Below are positions 1 to 7,541 of a DNA stretch of 64,000 bases, in pieces. This stretch comes from Propionibacteriaceae bacterium (GTDB lineage: Bacteria; Actinomycetota; Actinomycetes; Propionibacteriales; Propionibacteriaceae). The translations under genes were made by a program, and so were the position numbers. Where the stretch lies: NCBI GenBank assembly GCA_017306015.1, contig JAFKJK010000014.1, forward strand, positions 60,104-124,103, written 5' to 3'. The notes beneath the pieces are model-generated. The model was not told where the DNA came from, did no database searches, and saw only the letters and a list, made by a program, of their open reading frames with translations. Position 1 is the first letter of the stretch; every line of letters starts with the position of its first letter.

Positions 1-611
1 TTCCAGCTGCGCAGCCCGATCCGCTTCCAGATCCCGGCCGTGACCAGCCGCGGGCCCCAGTCCCAGCCGAAGTTGCAGGCCATCTTGCGGATCAGGTTGA
101 AGTCGTCGCGCTCGACGTGGACACGCTCGCCGACCAACGCCGCCATCTCGGCCATGTGGTCGAACGCGGAGTCGAAGACCACCTCGACCAGGTTGCGCCC
201 GAGCATCAGCCGCGGCCGCACCGGGAAGACGGAGCGCCGGTGCATGTTCACCGAGCGGCCGACACTGACGCCGTTGACGAAGACCTCGGCGACCGTGTCC
301 AGACCGTCGCACTCCAGGTCGCAGTTGCGGGCCTCGAGTTCGGGATCCCCCAGGCCGAGGATCACCTCTCGCCGGTAGATCCAGCGTTGGCGTCCGATCC
401 AGTCGGTCAGCGTCTCGTTGGCGCCGAGGTACGGGTCCTCGATCAGCCCCGCGGCGAGCAGATCGGTGTGCACGCAGCCCGGAACGGTGGCCGGGATACC
501 GGCGGCGAGAGTCGGCCTCAGCGCTTCGGGCACCTCGCCCCAGGACCGCGCCGACCCATCGGCGCGCACCGTCCAGCCGCTGCCGCCAAGGTCCATCCAG
601 CCTGGTTCCAT
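1..611 (-). CDS. Beta-mannosidase (GH2), N-terminal part, cut by window edge
   Basis: The 203 visible residues are the N-terminal beta-sandwich of a GH2 beta-mannosidase, which removes beta-linked mannose from the non-reducing end of manno-oligosaccharides. Diagnostic stretches are VPGCVHTDLLAAGLIEDPY (about residues 43-61), then FVNGVSVG (about 111-118), and FGWDWGP followed by GIWKRIGL (about 181-200). The catalytic glutamates lie beyond the window. Start: ATG at 611, with GAGGA a few bases upstream; a second in-frame ATG at 596 is possible. No signal peptide is seen, so it is probably cytoplasmic and acts on imported oligosaccharides. A LacI-type operator lies about 100 bp upstream (710-723). 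The family call is firm; exact specificity within GH2 is less sure. Confidence 0.88.
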   Translation of the reverse strand, partial: MEPGWMDLGGSGWTVRADGSARSWGEVPEALRPTLAAGIPATVPGCVHTDLLAAGLIEDPYLGANETLTDWIGRQRWIYRREVILGLGDPELEARNCDLECDGLDTVAEVFVNGVSVGRSVNMHRRSVFPVRPRLMLGRNLVEVVFDSAFDHMAEMAALVGERVHVERDDFNLIRKMACNFGWDWGPRLVTAGIWKRIGLRSW

Positions 612-709
612 CGGTCCTCGTTGACCCTTCCCTGCACCCATCGGGTGCTTCTCAAGTGGGCCGCGCACTGGCGGCGTCCACTCCTGACAATCTGAACGTT
701 AGCATCCTC

Positions 710-723
710 CGAAAACGCTCTCA
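710..723 (-). promoter_or_regulatory. Candidate LacI-family operator upstream of GH2 gene
   Basis: On the minus strand the site reads TGAGAGCGTTTTCG, an imperfect palindrome with a central CG typical of LacI-family operators. It matches the site before the GH3 gene (TGAGAGCGCTTACA) at 11 of 14 positions, which suggests one regulator controls both glycosidases. No matching regulator gene lies nearby. Confidence 0.5.
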
Positions 724-753
724 TCCTTGGCAAGGACTAGTGTCCAGCCGGAA

Positions 754-767
754 TGAAATCGTTATCA
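754..767. promoter_or_regulatory. Palindromic site of unknown regulator
   Basis: TGAAATCGTTATCA is an imperfect palindrome (5 of 7 base pairs). It resembles both LacI-family operators and actinobacterial Zur-type boxes. It sits about 145 bp upstream of the GH2 start. The assignment is open. Confidence 0.25.
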
Positions 768-1077
768 TCCCGAGACCTGACGCGGCGTCCGCCGCCGGCC
801 CGGCGCCTCGTGCGGCAACCCGCCGCAACCGCGCGACAGGAGCCACGGCGGCATCGACCCGCATGGCTGCGACGCTGCATCGCCACGAGGACGCAACGCC
901 ACGGACCGTCCACCGACCAGATCGCAGCCGGCGTCACGGACCGGCGCGCCGGCGAGCGGCGGCATTCTGACCAACAGCCGGCGCTCGAACACGGGGAAGC
1001 CTCGTCGGCGAGGGTCACCCTGGGCACTGGCCTACGCCCGCGACAGTGACCCTGAGCGGGCAGTCGGGGGCGGTGGG

Positions 1078-1329
1078 CTAACGCAGATCGGTCGGGGACG
1101 TGCTCGGTTCCTCGACGACGGGCTGCACCGGGGTGGCCGTCGGGGCGGCCTGGGCCGGAGGCGCTGCCTGCACGGCCGGGGGCTCCGCCGCGCCGGCCTT
1201 GGTCTCTTCCTTGAACTCGCGGATCGCCTTGCCGGCGTTCTTGCCGAAGCCGGCGAGCTTGGTGCCGCCGAACAGCACCAACGCCACCACCGCGAGGATG
1301 ACCCATTCCCAACCGCCCAGATTCGGCAT
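1078..1329 (-). CDS. tatA: Sec-independent translocase subunit TatA
   Basis: This 83-residue protein has the TatA layout: a short N-terminal membrane helix (about residues 8-25, WVILAVVALVLFGGTKL), a glycine-phenylalanine hinge, an amphipathic helix (GFGKNAGKAIREFKEET) and a polar Ala/Pro-rich tail. TatA oligomers form the pore that moves folded twin-arginine proteins across the membrane with TatC. The FGxxKL-like motif after the membrane segment is present. AGGAGAAGG lies just upstream of the ATG at 1329. It stands alone; tatC is not in the window. It is monocistronic, between two glycosidase genes with no evident functional link. Confidence 0.93.
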   Translation of the reverse strand: MPNLGGWEWVILAVVALVLFGGTKLAGFGKNAGKAIREFKEETKAGAAEPPAVQAAPPAQAAPTATPVQPVVEEPSTSPTDLR

Positions 1330-1390
1330 GTCCTTCTCCTGTTCCTAGGGCTCAACCAAGTGTTACATGCTCTGACAACGCGCGGCCACG

Positions 1391-3676
1391 TTACGGCAGT
1401 CGCCGGTCATCGGCCGACGCCGACACCCGGAAGGATGCCACGAGGAGGTCCTCGTCACGGGAGCTCGATCCGGCGAGCAGCTCGAAGTCACCGGCCTCGA
1501 CCACGCGACGGGCGTCGGCGTCCACGATCGTGCAGTCGGCCACGGGCACGGCGAAGTCCACGCTCGCACTCTCCCCCGGCTCGAGCCGGACGCGCCGGTA
1601 CGCCTTGAGCTCCTTGTCCGCCCAGGTCAGGGACGTGACCAGGTCCCGGACGTAGACCTGGACGGTCTCGACAACTGGACGCTGCCCGGTGTTGGTGACC
1701 CGGACGCTCGCGCGGACGGTGCCGTCGACACCCAGTTCGTCCTCGGCGAGGACCAGGTCGGCGTACTCGACACGGCTGTAGCTCAGCCCGTGGCCGAAGG
1801 CGAAGGCGGGCGCCTGAGTGAGGTCGGCGTACCGCTCGCCATGCTGTCCGCGGATCTGGTTGTAGTAGGTCGGTTGCTGGCCGACGTGTCGCGGGAACGA
1901 GATCGGCAGCCGTCCGGACGGCTCGATGTCACCGAAGATGAGCTCGGCGATCGCCCGACCGCCCGCGTCACCGGGGTTGAACGCCTCGACCACAGCAGCG
2001 GTGCGTGCGAGCAGGTGCTCGGGCAGCACCAGCGGCTTGCTGTTGGCCAGGACGAGCACCACCGGCTTGCCCTCGTCGAGGACGCGGGCCCACAGCTCCA
2101 CCTGGCCGCCCTGGAGCTCGAGGGTGGCGGTGGAGCGGGCCTCTCCGACCAGCAGGATGCTGTCGCCGAGGACGAGGACGACCACGTCCGACTCCCTGGC
2201 GAGGGTCGCGGCCTCGTCGAGCCGCGCGGCATCCGCCGGTATCGGCTCGATGATCGGCCAGCGCGGCTGCCCGTCCGGGCCGACCGGGCCGTCCGGGTGC
2301 GGGACCGCGCGGACGATTCCGCAGCCGGCGGCGTGGCCCACCTGCCATCCCTTGTCGGCGGCGACCTCACGCAGCCCGTCCAGCACGGTGACGGTGTGCG
2401 GTGAGCGGTAGTCCGGCCCGAGCCAGGAGCACTGACCCGAGCCGCCGGCCCAGTCGCCGGTCATCGCGGCCGGGTCGTCCGCGTTCGGCCCGATGACGGC
2501 GAGCGCACCTCCCCCCGCGGCCAGGGGCAGCAGCGGAGCCTGCCCTGGGCCTGTCGGAGGATTGGCGAGCAGCACCAGCGACTCGCGGGCGATCTCCAGG
2601 GCTGCCGTGCGGTGGTCAGCACAGCCGATCACCTCGGCCTGGCGGGCCGGGTCGGGGCCGGCGGGATCCTCGAACAGGCCGAGGGAGAACTTCAGGGTGA
2701 GCACCCGCGCGACCGCGGCGTCGAGGACGGCCTCGTCGAGGAGCCCGCGTTCGACCGCCTCTTGAGCGCCGTCGTAGAAGCCGGGCGTGGTCATCACCAG
2801 GTCGTTGCCGGCGTTCAGGGCGCGGGCGGCAGCCTCGGCGTAGTCGGCACAGACCTTCTGCTCCCAGACGAGCCGGCCGACGTTGTCCCAGTCGGTGACC
2901 AGGACGCCGTCGAAGCCCCATTCGCCCTTGAGGACGTCGTCGAGCAGCCAATGGTTGACCGTGATCGGCACCCCGTCCATGGCCTGGTAGCCGAGCATGA
3001 AGGTGGCGCTGCCGGCCCGGGCGGCCCGCTCGAACGGCGGGGTGAACCACGAACGCAGCTTGCGGCGGGAGATGTCGGCCTCGGACGCGTCCCGGCCACC
3101 CTGGGTCTCGGAGTAGCCGGCGAAGTGCTTGGCCGTGGCGAGCATCGCGGTCGACTCGGCCAGATCGTCGCCCTGATAGCCACGGATCATCGCCGTGGCC
3201 AGGTCGCCGATCAGCAGCGGGTCCTCGCCGAAGGTCTCGTCCACCCGTCCCCAGCGCAGGTCGCGGGCGATGCACAACACTGGCGAGAACGTCCACTTGA
3301 AGCCGGTCGAGGTGGCCTCGACGGCGGTGACCCGGGCCATCCGTTCGGCGTTGGCGGGATTCCAGCTGCAGGCGGTGGCGAGCTGGGTGCCGAAGATCGT
3401 CGCCCCGGGCCAGAAGGAATGGCCGTGGATGCAGTCGTCGGCCAGCAGCAACGGGATGCCGAGTTCGGTGCCGGCGGCGAGGTCGATCGCGGCCCGCATC
3501 CGCTCCGGCGGGACGTGCAGCAGCGACCCGACCTGCTGGCGGGTGACCAGGTCGTCCAGATCGCCCTGGGCATCGGCCTGCATGACCTGGCCGACCTTCT
3601 GTTGCAGGCTCATCCGGGCGAGCAGGTCCTCGACCCGCTCGGCAACCGGGAGCGACGGATCGCGATAGCCGGACAC
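1391..3676 (-). CDS. GH3 beta-glucosidase-like glycoside hydrolase
   Basis: A 761-residue glycoside hydrolase family 3 enzyme, probably a cytoplasmic beta-glucosidase or beta-xylosidase acting on imported oligosaccharides. The N-terminal barrel carries RWGRVDETFGEDP (141-153), KHFAGY (183-188) and the nucleophile region GFDGVLVTDWDN with Asp262. The alpha/beta sandwich and a C-terminal fibronectin-III-like domain (about 640-750) follow. There is no signal peptide. I place the start at the GTG at 3676 because AGGAGG sits six bases upstream. A longer reading frame reaches 3763, but it would put the operator at 3691-3704 inside the gene. Substrate cannot be fixed from sequence; the shared operator with the GH2 gene suggests a common polysaccharide such as glucomannan (inference). 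Confidence 0.9.
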   Translation of the reverse strand: MSGYRDPSLPVAERVEDLLARMSLQQKVGQVMQADAQGDLDDLVTRQQVGSLLHVPPERMRAAIDLAAGTELGIPLLLADDCIHGHSFWPGATIFGTQLATACSWNPANAERMARVTAVEATSTGFKWTFSPVLCIARDLRWGRVDETFGEDPLLIGDLATAMIRGYQGDDLAESTAMLATAKHFAGYSETQGGRDASEADISRRKLRSWFTPPFERAARAGSATFMLGYQAMDGVPITVNHWLLDDVLKGEWGFDGVLVTDWDNVGRLVWEQKVCADYAEAAARALNAGNDLVMTTPGFYDGAQEAVERGLLDEAVLDAAVARVLTLKFSLGLFEDPAGPDPARQAEVIGCADHRTAALEIARESLVLLANPPTGPGQAPLLPLAAGGGALAVIGPNADDPAAMTGDWAGGSGQCSWLGPDYRSPHTVTVLDGLREVAADKGWQVGHAAGCGIVRAVPHPDGPVGPDGQPRWPIIEPIPADAARLDEAATLARESDVVVLVLGDSILLVGEARSTATLELQGGQVELWARVLDEGKPVVLVLANSKPLVLPEHLLARTAAVVEAFNPGDAGGRAIAELIFGDIEPSGRLPISFPRHVGQQPTYYNQIRGQHGERYADLTQAPAFAFGHGLSYSRVEYADLVLAEDELGVDGTVRASVRVTNTGQRPVVETVQVYVRDLVTSLTWADKELKAYRRVRLEPGESASVDFAVPVADCTIVDADARRVVEAGDFELLAGSSSRDEDLLVASFRVSASADDRRLP

Positions 3677-3690
3677 CAGCCACCTCCTCG

Positions 3691-3704
3691 TGTAAGCGCT
3701 CTCA
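3691..3704 (-). promoter_or_regulatory. LacI-family operator overlapping GH3 promoter region
   Basis: On the minus strand the site reads TGAGAGCGCTTACA, a near-palindrome around GCGC typical of LacI-family glycoside-hydrolase operators. It lies 14 bp upstream of the GTG start and just before the ribosome binding site, where a repressor would block transcription. It matches the GH2 site at 710-723. Confidence 0.6.
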
Positions 3705-3989
3705 TAGCTAATCACACCTTCCCGCGGTCCGCCGACCCGACCGCGCTCGGTGGATCGCGGCACGAGTGCCGCTGAACGGAGACGGGTGCGAACGAGTTGG
3801 CACGGCCACCGTGGGAACCGCCAACGAAACCGACCCGGCGGACGAGTCCGTGCAGGCGGCCGGGACGGCGAGTCTGCAGCTTCGGTTGAGAGAATTCACC
3901 ACTTGGCTGCGGGCCGCCGGGCAGACGGTTAGCCTTACCGGCGGGTACCTCAAGCGAGGCGCCTGTGTCTACCCCTGCGGAGCGGGAAG
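3705..3989. other. Divergent intergenic region, no gene seen
   Basis: About 285 bp between the GH3 operator and the start of the small membrane protein gene. It must hold promoters for both genes. Short open frames here have no family resemblance and no good ribosome binding site. No further repeat was noticed. Confidence 0.5.
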
Positions 3990-4409
3990 ATGACCGGCGA
4001 ACCATACGACGACCTGGCGGGGCTCGACGTGGTGGACGAACCTCGGGTCGCGCCTGGTGGCGGCCTGCGGTCGCTGTGGGATGCCCGGCACACCTTCGTC
4101 GCGCTGGCGATCCTTCCCGGCGTGTTCGCGAGCAACTGGCTGATCGCCGGCTGGCAGCCGACGTCCGCGGGCATCACCCTGATCGTGCTGGTCAGCCTCG
4201 TCCAGGTGCTGGTGATCGCGAGCTACCTGCCACTGCGCGGGGACGCGAGGCTGGTGCGCACCCACGGCGCGCTTCCGGTGCTCGCGATCTTCGCCGCCAG
4301 CATGCTGCTCAGCGAGCTGGACCGCTCGATCTCCCTCGGCGCCGTCGCCCTCACCCTCGCCGCCACCGGCGCCGTGTTCCGGTTCTTCGCCGGCACCTAC
4401 GAGGACTGA
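3990..4409 (+). CDS. Small membrane protein of unknown function
   Basis: A 139-residue protein with a polar, acidic N-terminus (about 1-32) followed by four hydrophobic segments (about 34-52, 58-80, 93-110 and 114-134), consistent with an inner-membrane protein. I do not recognise a family. The start ATG at 3990 follows GCGGGAAG, an acceptable ribosome binding site. It is divergent from the GH3 gene and convergent with the kinase-phosphorylase fusion gene, so context gives no functional hint. Codon use (G/C in third positions) looks normal for the genome, which supports a real gene. Confidence 0.7.
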   Translation: MTGEPYDDLAGLDVVDEPRVAPGGGLRSLWDARHTFVALAILPGVFASNWLIAGWQPTSAGITLIVLVSLVQVLVIASYLPLRGDARLVRTHGALPVLAIFAASMLLSELDRSISLGAVALTLAATGAVFRFFAGTYED

Positions 4410-4451
4410 ACCGGCGTCCACCCCGCTGCCCCGCCGTCCGGTCGACCGGGA

Positions 4452-6914
4452 TCAGCCGGCGAGCACGGTCTCCACCCCGGCCGCGTCCCGCGCGGTGATC
4501 CGGAAGCTCGTCGTGGCCAGGTTCGCCTCCAGGCGCGCGGACGCCCCGCTGCGCGTCCACGTGATCACCAGCCGCTCGTCAGGGCTGTCAGCGACCTCGC
4601 AGGCCGCGTCGAAACCGAAGGCCGGGAACGTGTTCCGGAACCGCAGCAGTTCCAGCTGGCGTCGCACGACCGGGCGGTCCAGCCCGGCGGCGATGGCGGT
4701 GGCGTCCAGGTTGGTGCGGTTGATCTCCTTGTGGCCGCCCTCCCCCGCCCGCGCGACCGCGTCGTGGTCGTTGCGGCCGGCGAACAGGTCGAGGTACCAG
4801 ACCTGCGGCTTGCCGGGCAGGAACAGCTGGATCGCCCGCGCCAGCAGCAGCCGCTCGTCCGACTCCCCCAAGGCGCTGTAGTAGGTCGCATTGACCTGGT
4901 AGTAGACGTTCTCCGCGCCGTGCAGGTCCTTCACGTGGCCGCCGCGAGCCACGATCACGGCGATGAGGGACGCGATCCGCTCGTCGGGAAGTAGTCCCTT
5001 CAGGTCCAGGACGGGGATGCCGTCATGGCAGCCGAGCATGTTCACCGTCCGGAGGCCGCGGTCGACGATCTCGCCGATCCAGCGCTTCAGGACGCTCGCG
5101 TCCCTGGTCTCGAAGGCGTCGATCAGCAGTCCGGGGCTGAAGAAGTCGTAGGTCAGGTAGCCCAGTTCGCCGATCCGGGTATGGATGCCCTCGGCGTAGC
5201 TGGAGTGGATCTCCGGCAGCAGGGACAGCCCGCGGGCGTCGGCCAGCGCCCTCACCCTGGCCAGCAGATCCCAGGTGCCGGGCTCGTTGAGGAAGTTGCG
5301 GGCGCCCGGCTCCTTGGGCGCGTAGGCGAAAGCGTCCAGCCGGACGATCCTCGCCCCGTAGCCGGCCAGCTTGTCCAGGGTCTCGGCGTAGAACTCCCAG
5401 ACCGAGTCGGCCGCGATGTTGAGGTCCATCTGGCCGAGGTAGCGCCGCCGGGACTCGGCCACCTCGACCACGGCGTCCCGCAGGTCCTCGAAGCCGGCGA
5501 AGTCGGTGGCACCCGGACGCAGCCCGGCGGCGGTCGTCTCGTTCACCCGGGACGCCACGAGAGCGGCCGTGCCGTACTGGGCGCCGGTGGCGGCCATCAC
5601 ATCCTCGGCCTCCAGCGACGGGTAGCGAACCTGCTGGTAGAACGTGTTCCAGTACGGGTGCTCGGTCCCGTCCGGGAAGCGCACCATCAGGATCGGCAGC
5701 CCGGGCTTGCGGAAGAACATGCCGGCGATCAGCTCCGGCCGCGGCTGGACGTAGCCCTCGTCGGTGAGCTCGCCACAGCCCTCCCAGAAGGCGTTCCAGT
5801 CGATGAAGAAGTCGGCGTACCGGCTGTCCGCGCCGTTGGCGAGCAGGTCGAGGAACTGCGGCGACAGCACCGAGGCGTGGTTGAGGATGAAGTCGAGTTT
5901 CAGGTCGACGCCGGCCGTGGCCAGCGCGGTCAGGTCGGCCGCGGTCGCGTAGAGCCGGTTCAGCCCGTAGTCGATCACGGAGAAGCCGCGGTCGAGGTCG
6001 GTGTTGAACAGGCTCGGCAGGAGGTAGGCGGAGGAGAACGCGCCGTCGACCCGCTCGTCGACCAGCGTCGCGACCGCATCGGTCAGGGTCCCCCCAAGGC
6101 TGTCGGGATACAGGTTCACCATCGGCCCGGCGTCGGGCAGGTCGGTGCCCATGGCCCGGGCATAGGCGGCCTGGTCGAGCAGTTCGGCGTTCGAGGAGAC
6201 GATCACGGCCGCCCGGCGGGCGGACGCCCGGAGCTTGGCCTGCTCGAGCTCCAGCACCAGCGTGGTGAACGGGGAGTCCACGGCCCCGTCCCTGGCTCGG
6301 GAGCGCCGATGGGCGAGGGTCTCGGCCGGCGTGCTGTTCAGCAGGATCGCGACATCCACCCCGTGCAGGTTCGGCGAGTTGCCGTGCGTCCACTCCAGCA
6401 CGATCACCTGGACGCCGGTGACGTCGACCTGGTCGTGCCAGAGCTCGCCCGGGTTGCGGCCCATCCGCTTCAGCAGGAGCGTGTCCGCCCCGGCGTGGAA
6501 GGCGGTCAGGATCGCGTCCACCTCGTCGAAGTCGATCTCCTCGCCCGAGCCGAGATAGGCGTCCAGCGCCGCGCGGCCGCCGGCCTGGAAGACCCGGAGC
6601 CGCTCGGCGTCGTTCTCGGACGGGATCCGGCGCGGATAGTTGTCGCCCGACATCACGTAGGCGCCGACGCCCCAGGCCCGCAGCCCGTGGGCGAGGAGCG
6701 ATCCGACCTCGGACTTGCCGACTCCGGATCCCCCGGCGACCGCGACCACGACCCGTCCGCCTTCTGCCAGCTTCGGCTCGAGCAGCCGCCACAGCTCCGG
6801 GAACACCACCCGGGCCTTCGCCAGGTGCGCCTCGCCGATCCGGACGCTGTCGCCGGGCATGTCGCCGGTGACGACCTGCGCGAGGTCGGTCGGCTCGGGG
6901 AAAGCCACGTCCAT
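4452..6914 (-). CDS. P-loop kinase-like domain fused to GH13_18 sucrose-phosphorylase-like domain
   Basis: An 820-residue two-domain protein. Residues about 50-250 form a P-loop NTPase of the uridine-kinase/phosphoribulokinase type, with Walker A GGSGVGKS (61-68) and a later LEWTHGNSPNL segment. Residues about 265-820 match sucrose phosphorylases of GH13 subfamily 18: LDFILNHASV (340-349), nucleophile Asp527 in VRLDAFAYAPKEPG, acid/base Glu568 in LLPEIHSSY, and Asp631 in GCHDGIPVLDLKG. VNATYYSALG and the LFLPGKPQVWY region follow. Family knowledge: GH13_18 enzymes phosphorolyse sucrose, sucrose-6-phosphate, glucosylglycerol or glucosylglycerate. The acceptor here is unknown. Start ATG 6914 has GAGGAG upstream. 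A LacI-type operator precedes it. The kinase fusion is unusual; possibly it phosphorylates the acceptor or donor sugar (inference). Confidence 0.85.
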   Translation of the reverse strand: MDVAFPEPTDLAQVVTGDMPGDSVRIGEAHLAKARVVFPELWRLLEPKLAEGGRVVVAVAGGSGVGKSEVGSLLAHGLRAWGVGAYVMSGDNYPRRIPSENDAERLRVFQAGGRAALDAYLGSGEEIDFDEVDAILTAFHAGADTLLLKRMGRNPGELWHDQVDVTGVQVIVLEWTHGNSPNLHGVDVAILLNSTPAETLAHRRSRARDGAVDSPFTTLVLELEQAKLRASARRAAVIVSSNAELLDQAAYARAMGTDLPDAGPMVNLYPDSLGGTLTDAVATLVDERVDGAFSSAYLLPSLFNTDLDRGFSVIDYGLNRLYATAADLTALATAGVDLKLDFILNHASVLSPQFLDLLANGADSRYADFFIDWNAFWEGCGELTDEGYVQPRPELIAGMFFRKPGLPILMVRFPDGTEHPYWNTFYQQVRYPSLEAEDVMAATGAQYGTAALVASRVNETTAAGLRPGATDFAGFEDLRDAVVEVAESRRRYLGQMDLNIAADSVWEFYAETLDKLAGYGARIVRLDAFAYAPKEPGARNFLNEPGTWDLLARVRALADARGLSLLPEIHSSYAEGIHTRIGELGYLTYDFFSPGLLIDAFETRDASVLKRWIGEIVDRGLRTVNMLGCHDGIPVLDLKGLLPDERIASLIAVIVARGGHVKDLHGAENVYYQVNATYYSALGESDERLLLARAIQLFLPGKPQVWYLDLFAGRNDHDAVARAGEGGHKEINRTNLDATAIAAGLDRPVVRRQLELLRFRNTFPAFGFDAACEVADSPDERLVITWTRSGASARLEANLATTSFRITARDAAGVETVLAG

Positions 6915-6930
6915 GTGCCTGCTCCTCGGA

Positions 6931-6941
6931 TAAACGATTTA
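6931..6941 (-). promoter_or_regulatory. Candidate LacI-type operator before kinase-phosphorylase gene
   Basis: TAAACGATTTA is a short palindrome with a central CG, sitting 16 bp upstream of the ATG at 6914. It is followed by the AT-rich run GCTAGCTAGC. Its form fits a LacI-family operator, different in sequence from the GH2/GH3 sites. No cognate regulator is next to it. Confidence 0.45.
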
Positions 6942-7007
6942 GCTAGCTAGCTTAGGCCGCTGGTGCCGATCCGTCACTCCCCCGTGCCAGCGCCGTCCGC
7001 GGACGTG

Positions 7008-7044
7008 AAAAAGGTTCCTGCCCGGGGGGATGGGGCAGGAACCT
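7008..7044 (-). terminator. Rho-independent terminator of thioredoxin gene
   Basis: Read on the minus strand, the 12-bp stem AGGTTCCTGCCC pairs with GGGCAGGAACCT and is followed by TTTT. It lies about 70 bp downstream of the thioredoxin stop codon. Confidence 0.85.
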
Positions 7045-7074
7045 GATGGGCCAAGTATAGGCGGCCGATGGACG

Positions 7075-7100
7075 GTTTGTCCCCCGTACGGGGGACAAAC
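7075..7100. repeat. Perfect 26-bp palindrome downstream of thioredoxin
   Basis: Thirteen bases (GTTTGTCCCCCGT) are followed directly by their exact reverse complement, with no loop. It lies 15 bp past the thioredoxin stop and before the terminator. It could be a protein-binding site or a relic of the GGGGACA-type REP elements seen elsewhere in the window. Confidence 0.7.
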
Positions 7101-7115
7101 TATCCAGAACGCCGT

Positions 7116-7472
7116 TCAGTCTTTGGCGGCCTCGGCCTTGAGCTTGTCCATGTCGAGGTCGCGGACCTGCTGGATCAGGTTCTCGAACGCCCCCTTGCCC
7201 AGCGCGCCGGCCTGACGGAACACGAGGTAGCCGTCCCGGAACGCCATCAGCGTGGGGATGGAGGAGATCTCCAGGGCACCGGCCAGCTGCTGCTCGGCGT
7301 CCGTGTCGACCTTGGCGAAGACGAGGTCCGGGTTGGTCTCCGATGCGGACTCGAACACGGGCCCGAACATGCGGCAGGGCGGGCACCAGGTGGCCCAGAA
7401 GTCGACGAACACGATGCCGTCGCTCTTCACTGTGTCGGAGAACTTGTCCGCGGTCAGGGCAATGGTTGCCAT
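7116..7472 (-). CDS. trxA: Thioredoxin
   Basis: A 118-residue thioredoxin-fold protein. It has the active site WCPPC (Cys30, Cys33), where classical thioredoxin has WCGPC, and the cis-proline loop SSIPTL (Pro73). It lacks a signal peptide, so it is a cytoplasmic disulfide reductant. The WCPPC site and the C-terminal acidic/lysine tail differ from canonical TrxA, so it may be a dedicated thioredoxin-like reductant rather than the main TrxA. The start ATG at 7472 is preceded by a weak ribosome binding site (GAGGTGT). It is monocistronic with its own terminator at 7008-7044. Confidence 0.9.
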   Translation of the reverse strand: MATIALTADKFSDTVKSDGIVFVDFWATWCPPCRMFGPVFESASETNPDLVFAKVDTDAEQQLAGALEISSIPTLMAFRDGYLVFRQAGALGKGAFENLIQQVRDLDMDKLKAEAAKD

Positions 7473-7541
7473 CGATACACCTCAGTTGGTTTCGGATACG
7501 TGGCCACAACGCCGGCGGCGGCGTGGCTATTCCCCCGCGGC

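Larger units (their letters stand above)
612..1077. other. Intergenic region with two operator-like palindromes
   Basis: This 466 bp gap between the tatA stop and the GH2 start has no convincing gene. Open frames exist on both strands but they are arginine/proline-rich, low-complexity translations without a ribosome binding site or family resemblance. The only structure I see is the pair of palindromes at 710-723 and 754-767. The rest, 770-1077, may contain the tatA 3' region and degraded sequence. Confidence 0.6.

Noticed and set aside
737..1312. Minus-strand open frame across tatA and the intergenic gap
   Set aside because: Overlaps tatA in another frame and is composed of Arg/Gly/Ala-rich low-complexity sequence.
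3677..3763. Longer N-terminus of the GH3 protein
   Set aside because: It would place the operator inside the coding region; AGGAGG lies right before the GTG at 3676.
5025..6950. 641-codon open frame on the plus strand opposite the kinase-phosphorylase gene
   Set aside because: Antisense shadow; the minus-strand product has all catalytic residues.
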